From Trichomonas vaginalis G3 (taxonomy: Eukaryota; Parabasalia; Trichomonadida; Trichomonadidae), in contig NC_067206.1 of the NCBI RefSeq assembly GCF_026262505.1, positions 30,767,896 through 30,831,895 of the forward strand: 64,000 nt of DNA. Direction: 5' to 3'. A model generated the notes under the pieces. It worked only from the letters and a program-made list of their open reading frames with translations. It was not told where the DNA came from and searched no databases. Of this stretch, positions 44,807 through 56,438 are shown in pieces. The first letter of the stretch is position 1. Each line of letters opens with the position of its first letter. Both the position numbers and the translations under genes were made by a program.

Positions 44807-46195
44807 TTAGTTAAGTAACGCATTAAGAATAAGTAATTTTCCTAAAACATCAATAGCTCTGTCAGTAGAATCTTCAGAATCGGAATCTGAACTGGATGAA
44901 GATGATTTATTATTACTTCTGAGTTCGTCTTTTTCTTTGTCAGTTAATTCGCAACCGTGATCATCTAAATAAGATGCCAAATTAAGATAGATCCTACTCC
45001 TATTGATTGCGCACTTGATTGGTGTTCCAGAGTCTGAAACAATATTCTTCTCAACATTAGAATTATTAGCAAGGTACTGAATAACTGCTAATCTGAGGAA
45101 GAAAACACCACAATGTAACGCTGTTTCATCAGCCTCATTAACGTCATTGATGCTTAAGAAATTCTCAGCATATTTGAGGCCTTCAAGATTGCCTGAAATG
45201 CTGAATGCATGAATGATACTTTCTCCTTCTTTTGTTCTGAATTTCATGTCAACATCGCACTTGTTGAATGCTTTGACAAGAGGAAGATCTCCCTTGTATG
45301 CAGCATATATAAGTCCATTCATTCCCAAGAGTCTGTAATTATTCTGTTCAATGTCGCATTTGACATTAATGTATCCATATCTCACTGCATGTTTGATCGT
45401 TTCCATGTAGCCTTCTTGAGCTGCGAATGAGAGAATTGTGTAAATTCTGTGAACATTTTCAACTCCATCTGCTTTGCTGCATTTCTGGAGGGAGTTTAAT
45501 GATTCTGATTCTTCATCTTTTTCGCGGAGTTGGCTTATTGTGCTTTCGTTTGCTGATATTTGTTGCTTCAGTGATTTTACCGTTTTTTCTGAAGAAGAAA
45601 GTTGAGATTTCAAAGACTGAAAATCTGAATCTTTGGAAGATAACTGTTCTTTCAAGGTAAAAATATCGTTATCTTTAGACTTAAGTTGTTTTTGTAATTT
45701 TTGTATCTCGGATTCTTTTGAAGAAATTTGTGATTTTAATTCACTAATTATCTTACTGTATTCTTGCTGCTGTGAAAGTTTTTGTTGAAGTTCATCACAT
45801 TTCTTTGAGTATTCGCGTGCTTTGTTGTAAAGGTCATTGTATTGTTCTGTTAATTTTTGATTTTCTTGCATAATTTTATCGAATTGGTGGCTAATTTCTC
45901 TCATTGATCTGAAATCAAGTTTCTCTTCAAAAAGAGTGAATATATACTTCAATTCTTCGTAATTATTAACATGGACTCGAGCTTTATGAAAACACCTGAA
46001 TAAATCGTTACTGTTGTATTGTTCCCTTCCAGATTTGAAGAGTAAATCAACTTCTCTCAGCCCGAGCTTCGAATATTTCAAAATATCAGCTGTAATTTTT
46101 ATTGAGTCGAAGATTTGAAAGAATGTTCCGTCTTCGATATAGCTAGCTATATGCTTTGCTGACTCCTTACTATCGATCTCATAATTGCTTAACAT
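44807..46195 (-). CDS. Gene A: coiled-coil ankyrin-repeat protein (G5 copy)
   Basis: Intact 462-aa copy from ATG 46193-46195, identical at protein level to the others. Confidence 0.86.
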   Translation of the reverse strand: MLSNYEIDSKESAKHIASYIEDGTFFQIFDSIKITADILKYSKLGLREVDLLFKSGREQYNSNDLFRCFHKARVHVNNYEELKYIFTLFEEKLDFRSMREISHQFDKIMQENQKLTEQYNDLYNKAREYSKKCDELQQKLSQQQEYSKIISELKSQISSKESEIQKLQKQLKSKDNDIFTLKEQLSSKDSDFQSLKSQLSSSEKTVKSLKQQISANESTISQLREKDEESESLNSLQKCSKADGVENVHRIYTILSFAAQEGYMETIKHAVRYGYINVKCDIEQNNYRLLGMNGLIYAAYKGDLPLVKAFNKCDVDMKFRTKEGESIIHAFSISGNLEGLKYAENFLSINDVNEADETALHCGVFFLRLAVIQYLANNSNVEKNIVSDSGTPIKCAINRSRIYLNLASYLDDHGCELTDKEKDELRSNNKSSSSSSDSDSEDSTDRAIDVLGKLLILNALLN

Positions 46196-46758
46196 CAACT
46201 TTTATTCACTGACGACTTTCTAAATGTAAAAAGTCAAAAATGCTTTAAAAATTCTTATTACTTAAATCTACGTATGAACGACTTTTTTTTCAAAATCATG
46301 ATTTGAGAGAAATCAAGATTTGTGAAGTTTATTTTTTACATCAACCTGAATTTATTAAGGGTGCACATGAGAGGATCATGTAATGTAATAAACAGAAATT
46401 CATCAAAAGTGACAGCTCTCAATTTTTTTGACATTTGTAAATTCTAAATTGAATGAGAAAAATGAAATAATACTAAGCATAATACAATATTCTAGATTTA
46501 ATTATAATTAGGAAAAAGTTTGTTTTGAGAGTACTTTTCATAGGCATATAGAATGAAATCTTCTGAAAAATAATATCACATAAACTCATATTATTTTCTA
46601 ATATATAACTATTTTATATAAAAATCAAATTCAATGATCTTAAAAGCGAATGATAAACATCAAAATTTACGAATATAATGAGTGGGAATATAATGCTTAT
46701 CTATCATAAAACCATATGAAATATCAATTTTTGCTTTACGACCTAATTTTTGATTTCA

Positions 46759-49700
46759 CATTTCGAAAAAACCGAAACTGCAAGGATCTCCGATTCTCGA
46801 TATGATAATTTATTTGATTCCGGGGGACACCCCGGTTATCAAATATATTTATTAGAACGGAAAATCTCTCACATTTCGAAAAAACCGAAACTGCAAGGAT
46901 CTCCGATTCTCGATATGATAATTTATTTGATTCCGGGGGACACCCCGGTTATCAAATATATTTATTAGAACGGAAAATCTCTCACATTTCGAAAAAACCG
47001 AAACTGCAAGGATCTCCGATTCTCGATATGATAATTTATTTGATTCCGGGGGACACCCCGGTTATCAAATATATTTATTAGAACGGAAAATCTCTCACAT
47101 TTCGAAAAAACCGAAACTGCAAGGATCTCCGATTCTCGATATGATAATTTATTTGATTCCGGGGGACACCCCGGTTATCAAATATATTTATTAGAACGGA
47201 AAATCTCTCACATTTCGAAAAAACCGAAACTGCAAGGATCTCCGATTCTCGATATGATAATTTATTTGATTCCGGGGGACACCCCGGTTATCAAATATAT
47301 TTATTAGAACGGAAAATCTCTCACATTTCGAAAAAACCGAAACTGCAAGGATCTCCGATTCTCGATATGATAATTTATTTGATTCCGGGGGACACCCCGG
47401 TTATCAAATATATTTATTAGAACGGAAAATCTCTCACATTTCGAAAAAACCGAAACTGCAAGGATCTCCGATTCTCGATATGATAATTTATATTTGATTC
47501 CGGGGGACACCCCGGTTATCAAATATATTTATTAGAACGGAAAATCTCTCACATTTCGAAAAAACCGAAACTGCAAGGATCTCCGATTCTCGATATGATA
47601 ATTTATTTGATTCCGGGGGACACCCCGGTTATCAAATATATTTATTAGAACGGAAAATCTCTCACATTTCGAAAAAACCGAAACTGCAAGGATCTCCGAT
47701 TCTCGATATGATAATTTATTTGATTCCGGGGGACACCCCGGTTATCAAATATATTTATTAGAACGGAAAATCTCTCACATTTCGAAAAAACCGAAACTGC
47801 AAGGATCTCCGATTCTCGATATGATAATTTATTTGATTCCGGGGGACACCCCGGTTATCAAATATATTTATTAGAACGGAAAATCTCTCACATTTCGAAA
47901 AAACCGAAACTGCAAGGATCTCCGATTCTCGATATGATAATTTATTTGATTCCGGGGGACACCCCGGTTATCAAATATATTTATTAGAACGGAAAATCTC
48001 TCACATTTCGAAAAAACCGAAACTGCAAGGATCTCCGATTCTCGATATGATAATTTATTTGATTCCGGGGGACACCCCGGTTATCAAATATATTTATTAG
48101 AACGGAAAATCTCTCACATTTCGAAAAAACCGAAACTGCAAGGATCTCCGATTCTCGATATGATAATTTATTTGATTCCGGGGGACACCCCGGTTATCAA
48201 ATATATTTATTAGAACGGAAAATCTCTCACATTTCGAAAAAACCGAAACTGCAAGGATCTCCGATTCTCGATATGATAATTTATTTGATTCCGGGGGACA
48301 CCCCGGTTATCAAATATATTTATTAGAACGGAAAATCTCTCACATTTCGAAAAAACCGAAACTGCAAGGATCTCCGATTCTCGATATGATAATTTATTTG
48401 ATTCCGGGGGACACCCCGGTTATCAAATATATTTATTAGAACGGAAAATCTCTCACATTTCGAAAAAACCGAAACTGCAAGGATCTCCGATTCTCGATAT
48501 GATAATTTATTTGATTCCGGGGGACACCCCGGTTATCAAATATATTTATTAGAACGGAAAATCTCTCACATTTCGAAAAAACCGAAACTGCAAGGATCTC
48601 CGATTCTCGATATGATAATTTATTTGATTCCGGGGGACACCCCGGTTATCAAATATATTTATTAGAACGGAAAATCTCTCACATTTCGAAAAAACCGAAA
48701 CTGCAAGGATCTCCGATTCTCGATATGATAATTTATTTGATTCCGGGGGACACCCCGGTTATCAAATATATTTATTAGAACGGAAAATCTCTCACATTTC
48801 GAAAAAACCGAAACTGCAAGGATCTCCGATTCTCGATATGATAATTTATTTGATTCCGGGGGACACCCCGGTTATCAAATATATTTATTAGAACGGAAAA
48901 TCTCTCACATTTCGAAAAAACCGAAACTGCAAGGATCTCCGATTCTCGATATGATAATTTATTTGATTCCGGGGGACACCCCGGTTATCAAATATATTTA
49001 TTAGAACGGAAAATCTCTCACATTTCGAAAAAACCGAAACTGCAAGGATCTCCGATTCTCGATATGATAATTTATTTGATTCCGGGGGACACCCCGGTTA
49101 TCAAATATATTTATTAGAACGGAAAATCTCTCACATTTCGAAAAAACCGAAACTGCAAGGATCTCCGATTCTCGATATGATAATTTATTTGATTCCGGGG
49201 GACACCCCGGTTATCAAATATATTTATTAGAACGGAAAATCTCTCACATTTCGAAAAAACCGAAACTGCAAGGATCTCCGATTCTCGATATGATAATTTA
49301 TTTGATTCCGGGGGACACCCCGGTTATCAAATATATTTATTAGAACGGAAAATCTCTCACATTTCGAAAAAACCGAAACTGCAAGGATCTCCGATTCTCG
49401 ATATGATAATTTATTTGATTCCGGGGGACACCCCGGTTATCAAATATATTTATTAGAACGGAAAATCTCTCACATTTCGAAAAAACCGAAACTGCAAGGA
49501 TCTCCGATTCTCGATATGATAATTTATTTGATTCCGGGGGACACCCCGGTTATCAAATATATTTATTAGAACGGAAAATCTCTCACATTTCGAAAAAACC
49601 GAAACTGCAAGGATCTCCGATTCTCGATATGATAATTTATTTGATTCCGGGGGACACCCCGGTTATCAAATATATTTATTAGAACGGAAAATCTCTCACA

Positions 49701-49934
49701 TTTCGAAAAAACCGAAACTGCAAGGATCTCCGATTCTCGATATGATAATTTATTTGATTCCGGGGGACACCCCGGTTATCAAATATATTTATTAGAACGG
49801 AAAATCTCTCACATTTCGAAAAAACCGAAACTGCAAGGATCTCCGATTCTCGATATGATAATTTATTTGATTCCGGGGGACACCCCGGTTATCAAATATA
49901 TTTATTAGAACGGAAAATATCTCACTTTTCGAAA
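46759..49934 (+). repeat. Satellite array S7, about 28 monomers
   Basis: Near-uniform forward monomers; one has a two-base insertion near 47491 (AATTTATATTTGATT). It ends in the diverged terminal monomer before P7. Confidence 0.97.
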
Positions 49935-51711
49935 TTTTTTTAACAAAAATATGGCATTCTTAAATTATAGTTACATGTTATTTCACAATCATTATCATTA
50001 AAAAATTCAATTATTCAAGTTGTTTTGTCCCGACGGTTTTTACGGTTATAAAAATGGTTGCGAACTCAATCCATCAGCAAAATGTCGGTTGGGGTGCCCT
50101 TCTTGGCCTCCTGAGTACTCACCAAGATACCCCCAGCTCCCGCAAAACACCTCCCTTAGGTGAGCATTAACTGATGACATGAGTTAACAATTCTACAAAA
50201 TCATCAAGCATGAAGGTTTATGATTTATAAATCAAAATCTCAGAAACTGCTTGACTTTGCAAGTTGCTGTCTTTACCGGTTACTCTGCTGCAATCTCTTT
50301 TCTGATTGCAGGCAGAGTTCTGCATCCTGAGGACTTTGCCTTGCAGATATGCTTGTAATCACTACGTGAGCAACTTAGTGTTGCAAGTTGCTGTCTTTAC
50401 CGGTTAGCTTTTTTTGAAGTTTCTTCGCATCTTATATAAGCTCTAGATCAATATTTATCATCAGAATTTGCATCTCATAAAGCACGATATTAATCAAATA
50501 GGCAAATTTCATTCGGAGTCTCTCATTAAATGAGAAACTCCGAATGAGATTTGCTCTAAGGTAATGTACTTGTTATGCTTGGCCTAGAAGCAAGGAGGAA
50601 ACATGTATATGGTTTGTTTATACTGAAGTTATCTGGAATTCTCTCAATTGAGGATTCAAATCCAGATAACAGCAGTATAAGTTAATATTGTTGTGCACCT
50701 CAGGTTGTTTATAGGCCCGAGAACGAGAAAAGAATTTATGGTGTGAATTGGCTCGATATATACCTACGCTCTGTAAAAAATACGTTATATTTTCTTTCAT
50801 ATGAGAAAAATGTTTTTCTTTTTTATAATAGTATGTGCTTTGTTACTTCATAAATTGTCTATTTTTCTTATTAAAACCTATTTTTTCCGTGTGATTCGGA
50901 ATCTACGCATTCAAAAAATGCGTTTTCCGCTCTCAGAACGCGAAAATACGAACTACATGACGAGATAATTGAGATTTTATCTGGATTTGAATCCTCAATT
51001 GAGAGAATTCCAGATAACTTCAGTATAAACAAACCATATACATGTTTCCTCCTTGCTTCTAGGCCAAGCATAACAAGTACATTACCTTAGAGCAAATCTC
51101 ATTCGGAGTTTCTCATTTAATGAGAGACTCCGAATGAAATTTGCCTATTTGATTAATATCGTGCTTTATGAGATGCAAATTCTGATGATAAATATTGATC
51201 TAGAGCTTATATAAGATGCGAAGAAACTTCAAAAAAAGCTAACCGGTAAAGACAGCAACTTGCAACACTAAGTTGCTCACGTAGTGATTACAAGCATATC
51301 TGCAAGGCAAAGTCCTCAGGATGCAGAACTCTGCCTGCAATCAGAAAAGAGATTGCAGCAGAGTAACCGGTAAAGACAGCAACTTGCAAAGTCAAGCAGT
51401 TTCTGAGATTTTGATTTATAAATCATAAACCTTCATGCTTGATGATTTTGTAGAATTGTTAACTCATGTCATCAGTTAATGCTCACCTAAGGGAGGTGTT
51501 TTGCGGGAGCTGGGGGTATCTTGGTGAGTACTCAGGAGGCCAAGAAGGGCACCCCAACCGACATTTTGCTGATGGATTGAGTTCGCAACCATTTTTATAA
51601 CCGTAAAAACCGTCGGGACAAAACAACTTGAATAATTGAATTTTTTAATGATAATGATTGTGAAATAACATGTAACTATAATTTAAGAATGCCATATTTT
51701 TGTTAAAAAAA
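49935..51711. repeat. Palindrome P7
   Basis: Arms 49935-50669 and 50977-51711, spacer 50670-50976; clean and equal in size to P1 and P6. Confidence 0.95.
50810..50968 (+). CDS. Small spacer membrane protein (P7 copy)
   Basis: Intact 52-aa frame (55 aa from ATG 50801). Confidence 0.5.
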   Translation: MFFFFIIVCALLLHKLSIFLIKTYFFRVIRNLRIQKMRFPLSERENTNYMTR

Positions 51712-52012
51712 TTTCGAAAAGTGAGATATTTTCCGTTCTAATAAATATATTTGATAACCGGGGTGTCCCCCGGAATCAAATAAATTATCATATCGAGAAT
51801 CGGAGATCCTTGCAGTTTCGGTTTTTTCGAAATGTGAGAGATTTTCCGTTCTAATAAATATATTTGATAACCGGGGTGTCCCCCGGAATCAAATAAATTA
51901 TCATATCGAGAATCGGAGATCCTTGCAGTTTCGGTTTTTTCGAAATGTGAGAGATTTTCCGTTCTAATAAATATATTTGATAACCGGGTGTCCCCCGGAA
52001 TCAAATAAATTA
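51712..52012 (-). repeat. Short satellite stretch s6
   Basis: About 2.7 reverse monomers, as s1. Confidence 0.95.
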
Positions 52013-52756
52013 GCATTACTAACATTCCTTTTTTATTTAAAATTTTCAATTCTTAAAACAAAGTTTTCTTTAATTTTAATATATTGTTATTTTTGAATAA
52101 AAATACAATAATACTAATGCAACAAAAGCTTCCTAAAATTATATTTGCGCGTTAATTGTAATTCATAATGATTTTGAAATATTCCTCCTGGCCAGAAGAG
52201 CCTATTACTTGATTTTTGGCTTGGGATGCAAAAATAAATGCAATACGTATTTAGAAAGATATCTCAAATCCTTTACCACAGATAATGATGTAACTCTCCA
52301 GTTTGTTGATACGATCTTTATGGCGTTTCCTTTACAATAAATAAGTATGCGTTAGAAAAGGAATCCAATATTAGTCAGCCATTTCAAAAATTCACTTAAA
52401 AACAAGAATATCTTTAAAGAACTGAAGACAGAAGGGCTAAGGCTTTATAAAACAAAGTATATCATTTCTTAGGAACTTAATATGAATAATACCATATACT
52501 TTTTATCTATTACGAAAGAATTCAGCAATTTTCACACAGAATGAAGTGACAAGATATCTCTCTTTAAGTTACTATATTATTTGCTGCCTTTTATTCTATA
52601 ATTAATGAAATTTTACTTTAATTACAATATAAACATATAAATTTTATAATTTCACATGAAAAAGTTCCTAACCACAAAATTGCCTGGTACAACCATGCCA
52701 CCTGGCATCACCATTCCACCTTGCATCATCATGCCTCCACGGTTGTTCAATTGTTG

Positions 52757-53974
52757 TTACAATTGAGCGATCATATTTTGGTTTTGCTGAAGTTGATTTT
52801 GCATTAATAAAACACCTGCCTGCAATGCAGCAACTTCAACACATTTGGCTTTATAATCATCATCTTTGGAAGAAATAGTATTCTTTAATTTAGAAATTTC
52901 ATTATTCCTATATGAAATACGTGACTGCAATTCAGATATGTCATCATCCTTGGATGAAATACTTTCTTTCAATGAGTCAATTTCGGAATCTTTGGAAGAA
53001 AGACGTTTCCTCAAAGTAGAAATGTCGTCATCTTTGGAAGAAATCTGAGATTTCAATGAATCATATCCACTTTCTAAGGAAGAAACGCGTTTCCTCAATG
53101 TAGAAATTTCATTATCTTTGGAAGAAAGACGAGATTCCAATGACTCAATTTCTTCATCTTTGGAAGAAATTCGTCTCTTCAAGTTAGAAATTTCGGAATC
53201 TTTAGAAGAAATCTGAGACCTCAACGGAGGAAGTTCCGAATCCTTGGAAGAAAGACGTTTTTGTAACGATGAAATTTCGGAATCTTTGGAAGAAAGTTGA
53301 GATCTCAACGACTGGATCTCATTATCTTTGGAAGAAATATGGGATCTCAACGGTGGAAGTTCCGAATCTTTGGAAGCAAGGCGCTTCTGTAACGATGAAA
53401 TTTCGGAATCTTTGGAAGAAAGTTGAGACTTCAATGTAGAAATATCGTTGTCTTTTGATTTAAGTTGCTTTTGTAAATTTTGTATGTCAGAATCTTTTGA
53501 AGAAATTTGTGATTTTAATTCATTAACTTGCTTAATGGAATCTTGTTGCTGGGCAAGTTTTTGCTTAAGTTCCTCGCAGTTCTTTGAGGTTTCCCGAAGT
53601 TTGTTATAAAGATCATGGTAATGTTCTGTTAATTTTTGATTTTCTTGAAAAATTTTGTCGAAATGATAGCTGATTTCTTTCATTGATCTGAAATCAAGTT
53701 TCTCTTCAAAAAGAGTTATTAAGCACTTCAATTCTTTGTAATCTTTAACGTGGACACGAGCTTTATGAAAACTTCTGAATAAATCATTAGTACTTAATTG
53801 TTCTCTTCCGAACTTGAAGAGTAAATCAACTTTCCTCAATCCTAGCTTCGAATATTTCAAAACATTGACTGCAATTTTAATTGAGTCAAAGATATAAAAG
53901 AATGTTCCGTCTTCGATATAGCTAATTATATGCTTTGCCGACTCTCTATTATCTATCACGCAATCGCTTAACAT
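52757..53974 (-). CDS. Gene B: coiled-coil repeat protein (G6 copy)
   Basis: Intact 405-aa copy, with the in-frame tail at 52652-52756. Confidence 0.86.
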   Translation of the reverse strand: MLSDCVIDNRESAKHIISYIEDGTFFYIFDSIKIAVNVLKYSKLGLRKVDLLFKFGREQLSTNDLFRSFHKARVHVKDYKELKCLITLFEEKLDFRSMKEISYHFDKIFQENQKLTEHYHDLYNKLRETSKNCEELKQKLAQQQDSIKQVNELKSQISSKDSDIQNLQKQLKSKDNDISTLKSQLSSKDSEISSLQKRLASKDSELPPLRSHISSKDNEIQSLRSQLSSKDSEISSLQKRLSSKDSELPPLRSQISSKDSEISNLKRRISSKDEEIESLESRLSSKDNEISTLRKRVSSLESGYDSLKSQISSKDDDISTLRKRLSSKDSEIDSLKESISSKDDDISELQSRISYRNNEISKLKNTISSKDDDYKAKCVEVAALQAGVLLMQNQLQQNQNMIAQL

Positions 53975-54488
53975 TAGCCTTTTATGACCTGCGACTATAA
54001 AAAAAATTTTTTTGAGTCGTCATAAAAATACTCATTAGACTAAGATACACATAAATGACTTTTAATTAAAATTGTTTTGCATTCAAATTTTGACAATGCT
54101 TACACTTTTTCTGACTAAAAATTAAATTTCCCAAAGAAAGAAATCTGTTTCATCTAAAGTAATATATGCTGGTACAAGGAACAGATTGGATATAATTATT
54201 GCAATATTTGCCCTAAAGCATTTGTAAATTCTTCGAAGCATTATAAGAAGAATCAAGTTCCTTTTACGATAGCTTTGTTTTGAGATTAACATATATACTA
54301 TGGATCTAAAGGTAACATCCCTTAATCAATCTTTTTAAAAACTTTGTCGAAAAAATAAAAAATAAAAATTATCTAGATATAATTATCTTTGATGATCGTT
54401 ATATTTGGAAGAGTCTTATTGAGATTACTTTATATCTTGTTAATAAATTTAAGATATTATAATAAAATTTAAAATAAAAACTAAAAAT

Positions 54489-55877
54489 TTAGTTAAGTAA
54501 CGCATTAAGAATAAGTAATTTTCCTAAAACATCAATAGCTCTGTCAGTAGAATCTTCAGAATCGGAATCTGAACTGGATGAAGATGATTTATTATTACTT
54601 CTGAGTTCGTCTTTTTCTTTGTCAGTTAATTCGCAACCGTGATCATCTAAATAAGATGCCAAATTAAGATAGATCCTACTCCTATTGATTGCGCACTTGA
54701 TTGGTGTTCCAGAGTCTGAAACAATATTCTTCTCAACATTAGAATTATTAGCAAGGTACTGAATAACTGCTAATCTGAGGAAGAAAACACCACAATGTAA
54801 CGCTGTTTCATCAGCCTCATTAACGTCATTGATGCTTAAGAAATTCTCAGCATATTTGAGGCCTTCAAGATTGCCTGAAATGCTGAATGCATGAATGATA
54901 CTTTCTCCTTCTTTTGTTCTGAATTTCATGTCAACATCGCACTTGTTGAATGCTTTGACAAGAGGAAGATCTCCCTTGTATGCAGCATATATAAGTCCAT
55001 TCATTCCCAAGAGTCTGTAATTATTCTGTTCAATGTCGCATTTGACATTAATGTATCCATATCTCACTGCATGTTTGATCGTTTCCATGTAGCCTTCTTG
55101 AGCTGCGAATGAGAGAATTGTGTAAATTCTGTGAACATTTTCAACTCCATCTGCTTTGCTGCATTTCTGGAGGGAGTTTAATGATTCTGATTCTTCATCT
55201 TTTTCGCGGAGTTGGCTTATTGTGCTTTCGTTTGCTGATATTTGTTGCTTCAGTGATTTTACCGTTTTTTCTGAAGAAGAAAGTTGAGATTTCAAAGACT
55301 GAAAATCTGAATCTTTGGAAGATAACTGTTCTTTCAAGGTAAAAATATCGTTATCTTTAGACTTAAGTTGTTTTTGTAATTTTTGTATCTCGGATTCTTT
55401 TGAAGAAATTTGTGATTTTAATTCACTAATTATCTTACTGTATTCTTGCTGCTGTGAAAGTTTTTGTTGAAGTTCATCACATTTCTTTGAGTATTCGCGT
55501 GCTTTGTTGTAAAGGTCATTGTATTGTTCTGTTAATTTTTGATTTTCTTGCATAATTTTATCGAATTGGTGGCTAATTTCTCTCATTGATCTGAAATCAA
55601 GTTTCTCTTCAAAAAGAGTGAATATATACTTCAATTCTTCGTAATTATTAACATGGACTCGAGCTTTATGAAAACACCTGAATAAATCGTTACTGTTGTA
55701 TTGTTCCCTTCCAGATTTGAAGAGTAAATCAACTTCTCTCAGCCCGAGCTTCGAATATTTCAAAATATCAGCTGTAATTTTTATTGAGTCGAAGATTTGA
55801 AAGAATGTTCCGTCTTCGATATAGCTAGCTATATGCTTTGCTGACTCCTTACTATCGATCTCATAATTGCTTAACAT
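54489..55877 (-). CDS. Gene A: coiled-coil ankyrin-repeat protein (G6 copy)
   Basis: Intact 462-aa copy from ATG 55875-55877. Confidence 0.86.
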   Translation of the reverse strand: MLSNYEIDSKESAKHIASYIEDGTFFQIFDSIKITADILKYSKLGLREVDLLFKSGREQYNSNDLFRCFHKARVHVNNYEELKYIFTLFEEKLDFRSMREISHQFDKIMQENQKLTEQYNDLYNKAREYSKKCDELQQKLSQQQEYSKIISELKSQISSKESEIQKLQKQLKSKDNDIFTLKEQLSSKDSDFQSLKSQLSSSEKTVKSLKQQISANESTISQLREKDEESESLNSLQKCSKADGVENVHRIYTILSFAAQEGYMETIKHAVRYGYINVKCDIEQNNYRLLGMNGLIYAAYKGDLPLVKAFNKCDVDMKFRTKEGESIIHAFSISGNLEGLKYAENFLSINDVNEADETALHCGVFFLRLAVIQYLANNSNVEKNIVSDSGTPIKCAINRSRIYLNLASYLDDHGCELTDKEKDELRSNNKSSSSSSDSDSEDSTDRAIDVLGKLLILNALLN

Positions 55878-56438
55878 CAACTTTTATTCACTGACGACTT
55901 TCTAAATGTAAAAAGTCAAAAATGCTTTAAAAATTCTTATTACTTAAATCTACGTATGAACGACTTTTTTTTCAAAATCATGATTTGAGAGAAATCAAGA
56001 TTTGTGAAGTTTTTTTTTACATCAACCTGAATTTATTAAGGGTGCACATGAGAGGATCATGTAATGTAATAAACAGAAATTCATCAAAAGTGACAGCTCT
56101 CAATTTTTTTGACATTTGTAAATTCTAAATTGAATGAGAAAAATGAAATAATACTAAGCATAATACAATATTCTAGATTTAATTATAATTAGGAAAAAGT
56201 TTGTTTTGAGAGTACTTTTCATAGGCATATAGAATGAAATCTTCTGAAAAATAATATCACATAAACTCATATTATTTTCTAATATATAACTATTTTATAT
56301 AAAAATCAAATTCAATGATCTTAAAAGCGAATGATAAACATCAAAATTTACGAATATAATGAGTGGGAATATAATGCTTATCTATCATAAAACCATATGA
56401 AATATCAATTTTTGCTTTACGCCTAATTTTTGATTTTC

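Larger units (their letters stand above)
42329..46758 (-). other. Gene cassette G5 with intact A and B genes
   Basis: Noncoding parts are 42329-42967 (B-side flank), 44291-44806 (intergenic, two or three extra A bases in homopolymers) and 46196-46758 (A-side flank). The A-side junction reads GATTTCACATTTCG instead of GATTTTCCATTTCG, closer to the satellite consensus. Confidence 0.87.
52013..56438 (-). other. Gene cassette G6 with intact A and B genes
   Basis: Noncoding parts are 52013-52651 (B-side flank), 53975-54488 (intergenic) and 55878-56438 (A-side flank, with a small deletion in the T/A run near 56011). Same junctions as G1. Confidence 0.88.
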